Shown: positions 1 to 6,218 of the stretch, piece after piece
How the letters are laid out: each line of letters opens with the position of its first letter
Numbering within the stretch: the first letter of the stretch is position 1
From: Thermodesulfatator sp.
Lineage (GTDB): Bacteria > Desulfobacterota > Thermodesulfobacteria > Thermodesulfobacteriales > Thermodesulfobacteriaceae
DNA length: 6,749 nt
Assembly (NCBI GenBank): GCA_027036915.1
Contig: JALWCD010000210.1
Span: 1-6,749, forward strand
Direction: 5' to 3'
Program-made: the position numbers and the translations under genes
The notes under the pieces: model-generated
The model's input: the letters and a program-made list of their open reading frames with translations, nothing else
Database searches by the model: none
Told to the model about the DNA's origin: nothing

Positions 1-1163
1 GGCTTGCGGTCCGTCGGGCCGAAAGGTTCCCCCGTCTCGATCTCGATTTTTCCGGGCGGCGTGGCCGGCAGACCTTTGTCGGAAGCTCGTCTTATCCCGG
101 GTGGTCAGGCTACCTTTACGGGGAATTTCAGGGGCGATTGCGGGCCTCTTACGAGGTGGACCTCTGGAGGAGACTTTCGGCCGGGGAGGCCGCCGCGCGC
201 TGGGAGTGGCTGGCCTCGGTGGAGAATCGAAAGGCCCTGGCTCAGAGCCTGGTCGCGGAGACGGTTTCCCTTTATCTCCAGGCGATCTTTACCCGCTGTG
301 AGATCGATCTCTTGGAGAAGGAAAAGGCCCTTTCCCGGAAAAGGCTCGCCTTTCTTGAGGACCGTTTCCGTTCCGGTCTGGTCTCCACGGCCGAGGTTCT
401 GGCCGCCAGAGGAAGCCACCGGGCCCTCCTGGCTCTTCTGCCGGAGAGGGAACGAACTTTGGGAGACCTTCTCCAGCAAATTGCGGTCCTTTCCGGAGAA
501 TATCCTTCCGGGCGGTGGCCTCTTAAAGCCCCTTCGAAGGCCTGTGCTCTGGAAATACCTTCACCCCCACCGGGGTTGCCCTCGGAGCTTCTGCGCCGCC
601 GTCCGGACGTCCGGGAGGCCGAGGCCCGGCTTAAGGCTGCTGCCGAGAGGGTGCGTCAGGCCCGGGCCGCGCGCTTCCCGCGCCTGGTCCTTACCGCCGA
701 GGAGGGCCGGATCTCAAAGACCCTCTCGGATTTCCTCTCCCGCCGGAACCGCTTCTGGGATCTCTCTTTTGGCCTAACCCAGCCCCTCTTTGAGGCCGGA
801 AAACTTGCGGCCGAGGAGAAGGCGGCCCGGGCCGCCTTCCGTCAGGCCGAAGCCCGCTATGCCCAGGTCGTTCTTCAGGCCCTGAAGGAGGTGGAGTTCG
901 GACTGCTTTCCGAGGCAAAACTCCGCCGTCAGCTTTCGGAAACCCGGGGGGAACTTGAGGCCGCAAGGCTTGAAGCGGCCTTCTGTGAAAAGCGTTTCCG
1001 GGAGGGGCTGACGGAGCTTCCGGAGTGTCTAGAAAAACGGATCCGGGTCCTTCAAACCAGACGGAAACTCCTTCAAGCGAGGCTGGCCCTGCTCCTCAAC
1101 CGGGTCTTTCTCTTTGAGGCCCTCGGAGGGGGCTTCGAGGGAGAAAAAGGAGAGGGATCATGA
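1..1163 (+). CDS. RND efflux outer-membrane channel, TolC/NodT (OEP) family, 5'-truncated by window edge
   Basis: Outer-membrane channel of a tripartite efflux pump: a trimeric beta-barrel with a long periplasmic alpha-helical tunnel that docks on the adaptor encoded next. The frame is open from the left edge (first full codon at base 3) to TGA at 1161-1163, giving 386 visible residues. The family is usually about 450-490 aa, so roughly the first 80-100 residues, including the signal peptide and any lipobox, lie outside the window. A TTG at 138 is in frame but internal: conserved-looking sequence precedes it, and a RASYEVDLWRRL block, typical of the start of the first long helix, begins there. 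The second repeat opens with the family hallmark GLPSELLRRRPDV (about 573-611), followed by EAEARLKAA helices, an FGLTQPLFEAGK strand/turn and a long Ala/Glu/Arg-rich coiled helix. The C-terminus is charged (EGEKGEGS). The stop overlaps the adaptor start by 4 bases. Family assignment is firm; the substrate is unknown. Confidence 0.93.
   Translation, partial: LAVRRAERFPRLDLDFSGRRGRQTFVGSSSYPGWSGYLYGEFQGRLRASYEVDLWRRLSAGEAAARWEWLASVENRKALAQSLVAETVSLYLQAIFTRCEIDLLEKEKALSRKRLAFLEDRFRSGLVSTAEVLAARGSHRALLALLPERERTLGDLLQQIAVLSGEYPSGRWPLKAPSKACALEIPSPPPGLPSELLRRRPDVREAEARLKAAAERVRQARAARFPRLVLTAEEGRISKTLSDFLSRRNRFWDLSFGLTQPLFEAGKLAAEEKAARAAFRQAEARYAQVVLQALKEVEFGLLSEAKLRRQLSETRGELEAARLEAAFCEKRFREGLTELPECLEKRIRVLQTRRKLLQARLALLLNRVFLFEALGGGFEGEKGEGS
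1147..1152 (+). promoter_or_regulatory. Ribosome binding site for the adaptor gene
   Basis: AAGGAG lies inside the last codons of the channel gene, seven bases before the ATG at 1160. It is a near-canonical Shine-Dalgarno with ideal spacing, supports that start, and allows re-initiation by ribosomes finishing at the overlapping TGA (ATGA, 1160-1163). Confidence 0.8.
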
Positions 1164-2311
1164 AAAGGAGACTCTGGCAGGCCCTGGCCGTCCTTCTGGT
1201 GCTTGGCCTGGGAGCGGCCTTTTCCCTTTATCTGGTGCTCTCAAAGCCCCGGCCCCGGCCGATCCAACGCCCTCGGGCCGCTCTGGTGGTGCGGACCGTG
1301 GTGGTTAAGCCGCAAAGATACACCTACACCGTAGAGACCACCGGGACGGTGGTGACCCCGCGTCAGACGGAGCTGGCCTCCGAGGTGGCCGGAAAGATCC
1401 TGGAAGTCTCTCCGAGGCTCCTTCCCGGAGAGGTGGTCCGGAAGGGCGAGCTTCTGGTAAGGATCGATCCTACGGATTATCGGGCCGCGGTGGCCCGGGC
1501 CGAGGCCGAACTCCGGGAGGCCGAAAGGGTTCTGGCTGAGCTTTCCGCCGAGGCCGAACGCTCGGTGGCCGAATGGCAGGCCCTTCATCCTGCAACCCCA
1601 CCCCCGCCGCTGGTGGCTAGGGAACCCGAACTTTCCGCGGCCCGGGCCCGGGTGCTTGCGGCCCGGGCCGCCCTCCGCAAGGCCCGGGCGGACCTCCGGC
1701 GCACGGAGATCCGGGCCCCCTACCGGGCCCGCATACTCGAGGTCCATGTGGAGACCGGAAGCTATGCCTCCCCGGGAAAGGTCCTGGCCGTACTTTATCC
1801 CCTTTCGGGAATCGAAATTTATGCCCCCATCGCCGACCACTTTTTACCTTACCTCCGGGTTCCGGGTTTAAACGTCCCGCAAAAGGCCCCGGGCTCCCGG
1901 GCCGAGGTCCTCTGGGAGCTGGGCCGCAGGGTCTTGCGTTACCGGGCCCGGGTCGTGCGGGCCGGAGGGGCGGTGGAAGAAAAGACCCGTCTCCTGCCCC
2001 TTTATCTCCGGCTGGAGGAGGAACCGGAGGAGAGTCCCCTTCTGCCCGGGACCTTTGTGACCGTGAGACTCTTCGGTCCGGATTTCCCCCGGGCCTTCGT
2101 TCTTCCCCGGGAGGCCCTTCACCGGTTTCGGGGAAGACCTTTCCTCTGGATAGTTAACTCCCGGGGAAAACTCGAGAAACGTGAGGTCATCCTTCTCAAA
2201 GAAGACGAAAAGGCCATCGTAGTGCTCTCGGGGCTTGAAGAGGGGGAACGGGTGGTGGTCCAGAGGCTTCCGGGAGCGGTGGAAGGCCTGCCGGTGAGGG
2301 TGGCACCGTGA
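1160..2311 (+). CDS. RND efflux periplasmic adaptor subunit (membrane fusion protein, AcrA/HlyD family)
   Basis: Periplasmic adaptor that joins the inner-membrane RND pump to the outer-membrane channel; 383 aa, normal for the family. Residues 2-5 are positively charged and about 7-28 form one hydrophobic segment with no Cys lipobox, so it is probably anchored by an uncleaved N-terminal helix. The first lipoyl half follows (about 64-107, with PRQTELASEVAGKI and VRIDPTDY). Next is an Ala/Glu/Arg-rich coiled-coil hairpin (about 108-181) whose tip is a Pro-rich stretch, HPATPPPPLVAREPEL (143-158). The second lipoyl half starts at RTEIRAPY (181-188). Beta-barrel and membrane-proximal domains follow, including PGTFVTVRLFG and the closing GLEEGERVVV. 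The usual APFDG turn of lipoyl half two reads APYRA here. The ATG start is supported by AAGGAG seven bases upstream and the 4-base overlap with the channel gene; the stop overlaps the pump start by 4 bases. The family is certain, the substrate is not. Confidence 0.95.
   Translation: MKRRLWQALAVLLVLGLGAAFSLYLVLSKPRPRPIQRPRAALVVRTVVVKPQRYTYTVETTGTVVTPRQTELASEVAGKILEVSPRLLPGEVVRKGELLVRIDPTDYRAAVARAEAELREAERVLAELSAEAERSVAEWQALHPATPPPPLVAREPELSAARARVLAARAALRKARADLRRTEIRAPYRARILEVHVETGSYASPGKVLAVLYPLSGIEIYAPIADHFLPYLRVPGLNVPQKAPGSRAEVLWELGRRVLRYRARVVRAGGAVEEKTRLLPLYLRLEEEPEESPLLPGTFVTVRLFGPDFPRAFVLPREALHRFRGRPFLWIVNSRGKLEKREVILLKEDEKAIVVLSGLEEGERVVVQRLPGAVEGLPVRVAP
2296..2299 (+). promoter_or_regulatory. 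Weak ribosome binding site for the RND pump GTG start
   Basis: A GAGG core within GGTGAGGG sits eight bases before the GTG at 2308. It is weaker than the site in front of the adaptor gene, so translation of the pump probably depends on coupling through the GTGA overlap (2308-2311). The GTG start is preferred because the next in-frame ATG (residue 19) would cut away half of the first membrane helix. Confidence 0.55.
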
Positions 2312-5300
2312 GGGCTTTGATCGCCTGGTTTGCGGAAAACCACGTGGCGGCCAACCTGCTCATGGTCTTCGTGCTGGCGGCCGGGGGGCTCACGCTCTTT
2401 ACCCTCAGGGTGGAGGTTTTTCCCGAGGTCTCCCCGGATCAGATTTTGATCTCGGTGGAGTACCGGGGGGCCTCGCCCCGGGAGATCGAGGACTCGGTGG
2501 TGAAACCCATCGAGGAACGGATCGCTCCCCTTTCCGGAATCGAGAGGATCGTTTCCGTGGCCCGGGAGGGCGAGGCCCGTATCACGGTGGAGGTGGCCAG
2601 AGGCCGAAAGGCTCAGGAGCTTCTTGAGGAAATCAAGACCGAGGTGGACGGTATCGCCACCCTCCCCGGAGAGGCCGAGCGTCCGGTGGTGAAGAAGGTG
2701 GTCCTCCGGAGCGAGGTTCTGAACCTGGCCCTTTTCGGGCAGGTGGACCGCGAAACCCTCAAGTACTGGACCGAGCGGGTCAAAGAGGCCCTTCTCCGGC
2801 TGCCCGGGGTGACCGAAGTGGAGTATTACGGGCTTTTCCCCCGGGAGATCCATGTCGAGATCCCGGAGAAAAACCTTCGTAAGTACGGTTTGAGCCTTTC
2901 GGAGGTTGCGGAGATCGTGCGCCGGGAGGTCTTGGATCTTCCGGCCGGCCGTTTGAAAAATCCCCACGAGGAGTACCTGGTCAGGATCCGGGGGCGGCGC
3001 TATTTCGGTGAGGAGTACGGCAGCGTGAGGCTTCTGGCCGGAGAGCGAGGTGGAGTGGTTTACCTGCGGGATCTTGCGGAGATCAGGGAAGAACTCCGGG
3101 ACAGCCTGGACTACGCCGTCTTTTACCGGGGAAAGCCCGCGGCCGTGATCGAGGTCTTCCGGGTAGGGGACCAGAGCGTGCTTTCCATCGCCCGCACGGT
3201 CAAGCGGCATCTGCCCGAGATCCAGAGTTTGCTTCCGCCGGCCCTGAGACTCGAAATCATGCGGGACCGGACGGAGATTCTTCAGGCCCGTATCAGGCTC
3301 CTCCTCAAGAACATGGCCTATGGTATGGTCCTGGTGACGGTCCTCCTGAGCCTGTTTCTCCATCTGAATCTGGCCTTCTGGGTGGTGCTGGGTATCCCCA
3401 TTTCCTTTGCCTTCGGCCTGTGGCTCATGCCCCATTTCGGGGTTTCGCTCAACATGATCTCGCTTTTTGCCTTCATCCTGGTGCTCGGGATCGTGGTGGA
3501 CGACGCCATCGTGGTGGGGGAAAGCATCTTTAAACATCGGGAGGATGGCCGGGATGGACTTGCGACCGCGGTGGAGGGGACGCTCGAGGTCGCCACTCCG
3601 GTGATCTTTTCCGTGCTCACCACCATCGCGGCCTTCTGGCCTTTGCTTTACGGGGTGGGCTCCATGGGGCATTTCATGCGGGTGATTCCGGTGGTGGTCA
3701 TCCTGGTGCTTGCGGGCTCGCTTCTGGAGGCCCTTTTCATCCTTCCGGCGCATCTCAGGGGGGCCCGCATTCCCCGGAAAAGACCCCTGCTCTCGCAAAA
3801 CATCGAACGTTTCCTTGAGAAAATTTACCGGCCCTTCCTTCTGCGGTGTCTGGCCTGGCGCTGGTTCACGGTGGCCTCTTTGGTGGCCCTTTTGCTTACG
3901 GTTTTCTCCCTCTGGCTCGGGGGAAGACTTCGTTTCAGTTTCTTTCCGCACGTGGAGGGCAACCGGCTTTCGGCCGTGCTCCGGATGCCGGCCGGAACCC
4001 CTTTTGAGGAAACCCTGGCCGTGGCCCGCAGGATCGAGGCCGCCGGGGTGGAGGCGGTGCGGGCCTTTGAGAGACGTTACGGACAGAAACTTCTGGAATA
4101 CAGCCTGATCTCCGTGGGTGCCACCATCGCCGGGCCTCACGGAGGTCCTCCGGAGATGGGTAGCCACATTGCGGGGATCGAACTCCGACTGGTGGAGGCT
4201 GGCAGGCGTCCTGGAATAAGCAGCCGGGAGCTGGCTGCGGCCTGGCGGAAGGCGGTGGGGCCGGTGCCCGGGGCCGACTCCCTGACCTTTTCCGGAGAAC
4301 TTTTCTCCTTCGGCAAACCCATCTCGGTGGCCCTTTCGCACCCGGACGAAAGGGTGCTTCTTTCGGCGGTGGAGGAACTCAGGAGGAGGCTTTTGCGAAT
4401 CAGGGGGCTTCAGGATGTGGAGGACAGCTACGCGGAAGGCAAGGAGGAACTGCGTTTTCGTCTGAAACCGGAAGCCCTGGCCTTGGGGATCAGGCTGGCG
4501 GATGTGGCCCGTACGGTGCGGGCCGCCTTTTACGGAGCCGAGGCCCTGCGCTTTCAGCGGGGAGAGGATGAAATCTCGGTCCTGGTAAGGCTTTCGGAAA
4601 AAGAGAGAGCCAGCCTCGAGACCCTGAAACACCTTCGCGTACATCTTCCGGATGGCCGAAGCGTTCCCTTGCTCGAGGTGGCCGAGCCTTACTTCGCCCC
4701 GGGCTATGTGAAACTCGAGCGTCTCGACCGTCGAAGGGTGATCTACGTGCGGGCCGAGGTGGACGAAACCCGGATCACCGGAAGCGAGGCCCGGAGACTT
4801 CTCCGGACCAGGGTCCTTCCTGAGCTTTCCGCGCGCTATCCGGGACTTTCCTGGGTCTTTGAAGGGGAGGGCCGGGAGGAGTCCCGAACCATGCGCGAGC
4901 TCAAAAAGGAGTTCATCCTGGCCCTGATTCTCATTTATGTTCTCATCGCCGTCCCCCTGCGCTCCTTCAGTCAGCCCTTCATCATCATGCTGGCCATTCC
5001 CTTCGGTATTGTGGGAGCCTTTCTGGGACACCTCCTGCTGGGCCATCAGCTTTCCATCCTGAGCCTTTTCGGAATCGTGGGGCTTTCCGGGGTGGTGGTG
5101 AACGACGCCCTCATCCTGGTGGATCTGATAAATCGACTGCGGGCCGGGGGGAGCCAGCTCGCGGAAGCCGTGGTTACGGCCTGTTTCCGCCGTTTCCGCC
5201 CGGTTATCCTCACCACCCTGACTACTTTTCTGGGCCTGGCTCCCATGATCCTGGAAAAGAGTCTCCAGGCCCGGTTCCTCATTCCCATGGCTCTCAGTCT

Positions 5301-5409
5301 GGCCTTCGGGGTACTTTTCGCCACCGTGATTACCCTGATTCTGGTTCCGGCCTGCTACTTGATTCTTGAGGACCTTTCTGCCATCATTAGAGCGAGGGCG
5401 AGGACATGA
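2308..5409 (+). CDS. RND efflux inner-membrane transporter (AcrB-like, HAE family)
   Basis: Proton-driven inner-membrane export pump; 1033 aa, close to AcrB (1049). The 12-helix plan with two large periplasmic loops is readable: TM1 about 14-33, loop one about 34-334, TM2 335-353, TM3 355-378, TM4 382-407, TM5 429-452, TM6 458-482, TM7 520-541, loop two about 542-868, TM8 869-886, TM9 892-911, TM10 920-942, TM11 966-985, TM12 993-1021. TM4 carries GIVVDDAIVVGES, with the proton-relay aspartates D398 and D399 (AcrB D407/D408). In TM10 the AcrB lysine (K940) is replaced: GLSGVVVNDALILVD has N932-D933 there. That form is, from memory, the norm in a large subgroup of these pumps. The N-terminus (WFAENHVAANLLM) and PVVVILVLAGSLLEALFILPAHL also fit that subgroup. 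It starts with GTG, overlapping the adaptor stop by 4 bases; its TGA overlaps the etfB start by 4. Substrate (drug, lipid, metabolite) cannot be assigned; the heavy-metal (CusA) type is less likely. Confidence 0.96.
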   Translation: MRALIAWFAENHVAANLLMVFVLAAGGLTLFTLRVEVFPEVSPDQILISVEYRGASPREIEDSVVKPIEERIAPLSGIERIVSVAREGEARITVEVARGRKAQELLEEIKTEVDGIATLPGEAERPVVKKVVLRSEVLNLALFGQVDRETLKYWTERVKEALLRLPGVTEVEYYGLFPREIHVEIPEKNLRKYGLSLSEVAEIVRREVLDLPAGRLKNPHEEYLVRIRGRRYFGEEYGSVRLLAGERGGVVYLRDLAEIREELRDSLDYAVFYRGKPAAVIEVFRVGDQSVLSIARTVKRHLPEIQSLLPPALRLEIMRDRTEILQARIRLLLKNMAYGMVLVTVLLSLFLHLNLAFWVVLGIPISFAFGLWLMPHFGVSLNMISLFAFILVLGIVVDDAIVVGESIFKHREDGRDGLATAVEGTLEVATPVIFSVLTTIAAFWPLLYGVGSMGHFMRVIPVVVILVLAGSLLEALFILPAHLRGARIPRKRPLLSQNIERFLEKIYRPFLLRCLAWRWFTVASLVALLLTVFSLWLGGRLRFSFFPHVEGNRLSAVLRMPAGTPFEETLAVARRIEAAGVEAVRAFERRYGQKLLEYSLISVGATIAGPHGGPPEMGSHIAGIELRLVEAGRRPGISSRELAAAWRKAVGPVPGADSLTFSGELFSFGKPISVALSHPDERVLLSAVEELRRRLLRIRGLQDVEDSYAEGKEELRFRLKPEALALGIRLADVARTVRAAFYGAEALRFQRGEDEISVLVRLSEKERASLETLKHLRVHLPDGRSVPLLEVAEPYFAPGYVKLERLDRRRVIYVRAEVDETRITGSEARRLLRTRVLPELSARYPGLSWVFEGEGREESRTMRELKKEFILALILIYVLIAVPLRSFSQPFIIMLAIPFGIVGAFLGHLLLGHQLSILSLFGIVGLSGVVVNDALILVDLINRLRAGGSQLAEAVVTACFRRFRPVILTTLTTFLGLAPMILEKSLQARFLIPMALSLAFGVLFATVITLILVPACYLILEDLSAIIRARART
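5394..5398 (+). promoter_or_regulatory. Ribosome binding site for etfB
   Basis: GAGGG lies seven bases before the ATG at 5406, inside the last codons of the pump gene. A second GAGG at 5400-5403 is too close to the start to serve. The ATGA overlap (5406-5409) means the ETF subunit can be translated by re-initiation from the pump gene. Confidence 0.6.
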
Positions 5410-6218
5410 ACATCCTGGTCTCCATCAAACAGGTGCCTGACACCACGAACATCCGGATCAATCCGGAGACCGGAACGCTGGTGCGGGAAGGGGTCCCCTC
5501 CATCGTGAACCCTTACGATCTTCACGCCCTGGCCCTGGCCTCGGAGATCAAACGCCGCCACGGGGGCAGGATCACGGTCATCACCATGGGCCCTCCGCAG
5601 GCGGAGGCCGCTTTGCGGGAGGCCGTGGAGTTCGGAGCCGACCGGATCATCCTTCTTTCGGACCGCAGGTTCGCCGGGGCCGACACTCTGGCCACCAGTT
5701 ACACCCTGGCCGAAGCCATTAAGTACCTGGCTCGCGAGACCCCTTTTGATCTGTTCCTTTTCGGTAAACAGGCCATCGACGGAGACACGGCTCAGGTGGG
5801 CCCGGGGGTGGCCCGAAGGCTTGGCCTTCCCCTCATCACCTACGCCGTGAAGGTGGAGGCGCTTGAGCCTGAGGCCCGGGAGATCGTGGTGCATCGGAAG
5901 ACCGAAAGGGGCATAGAGATCCTCAGGGCTCCGCTTCCGGTGTTGTTGACCTGCGATCGGGAGGTGGCGGAGCCGCCCTTTGTCCCGCTGGGAGAACTTA
6001 TTCGGGCCGCCCGCAGCCGGCCCGAGGTCTTTTCGGCTACTGAACCGGTACCCTATGAGAGGGAGAAGCTTGGGCTTAAGGGTTCCCCCACCCGGGTTCA
6101 CCGGGTCTTCACTCCGGAGCTAAAGAGCCCGGGCGAGAGGCTTTACGTTTCGGAAGTAGGGGTTAGCGAGGCGGTGAAAAGGATCCTTGCGGCTCTTAAG
6201 GAGAGGGGGGTGCTGTGA
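5406..6218 (+). CDS. etfB: Electron transfer flavoprotein subunit beta
   Basis: Beta subunit of the cytoplasmic ETF heterodimer, which accepts electrons from flavin dehydrogenases and passes them to a quinone reductase or, in bifurcating types, splits NADH electrons between ferredoxin and a high-potential acceptor. It has 270 aa, typical length. Residues 2-13 (NILVSIKQVPDT), GTLVREGVPSIVNPYD (23-38), VITMGPPQAEAALREAVEFGADRIILLSD (58-86) and GKQAIDGDTAQVGP (120-133) match the Rossmann-like ETF domain. The last is the nucleotide-binding segment (AMP in classical ETFs, a second FAD in bifurcating ones). The VPDT/GTL.REGVPSI and DGDTAQVGP forms resemble the clostridial/anaerobe group rather than the human/Paracoccus group, but Y37 stands where many of those have Asp (NPDD). 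A bifurcating role is possible but not shown. It overlaps the pump gene upstream and etfA downstream by 4 bases each. The B-then-A order is usual. Confidence 0.95.
   Translation: MNILVSIKQVPDTTNIRINPETGTLVREGVPSIVNPYDLHALALASEIKRRHGGRITVITMGPPQAEAALREAVEFGADRIILLSDRRFAGADTLATSYTLAEAIKYLARETPFDLFLFGKQAIDGDTAQVGPGVARRLGLPLITYAVKVEALEPEAREIVVHRKTERGIEILRAPLPVLLTCDREVAEPPFVPLGELIRAARSRPEVFSATEPVPYEREKLGLKGSPTRVHRVFTPELKSPGERLYVSEVGVSEAVKRILAALKERGVL
6198..6203 (+). promoter_or_regulatory. Ribosome binding site for etfA
   Basis: AAGGAG ends eleven bases before the GTG at 6215, a somewhat long spacing; the G-rich run that follows (to 6210) may also pair. It lies in the last codons of etfB and, with the GTGA overlap at 6215-6218, supports coupled synthesis of the two subunits in equal amounts. 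Confidence 0.55.

Noticed and set aside
138..140. TTG as the start of the channel gene
   Set aside because: The same frame is open upstream to the window edge and encodes plausible channel sequence; starting here would remove the signal peptide and first domain.
4..777. Open frame of 257 codons on the + strand overlapping the channel gene in another frame
   Set aside because: The translation is Pro/Arg/Ser-rich with no family signature, whereas the frame beginning at base 3 gives a continuous TolC/NodT-family protein.
1640..1740. GCCCGGGCC-like repeated motif as a possible repeat element or stem-loop
   Set aside because: It lies within the Ala/Arg-rich coiled-coil of the adaptor and is explained by repeated Ala-Arg codons (GCC CGG); no regular unit length or terminator-like U-run.
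1241..1840. Open frame of 199 codons on the - strand opposite the adaptor gene
   Set aside because: Codon-aligned antisense of the adaptor with Gly/Pro/Arg-rich composition and no domain.
2119..5046. Very long open frame (975 codons) on the - strand opposite the pump gene
   Set aside because: It is codon-aligned with the pump gene, so its stops would correspond to sense TTA, CTA and TCA codons, which this GC-rich gene hardly uses. The product is a His/Pro/Gly/Glu-rich string with no recognisable domain or membrane segment, while the + strand encodes a clear RND pump.
5355..6101. Open frame of 248 codons on the - strand opposite etfB
   Set aside because: Also codon-aligned with the real gene and explained by the same rarity of TTA, CTA and TCA; no family resemblance.
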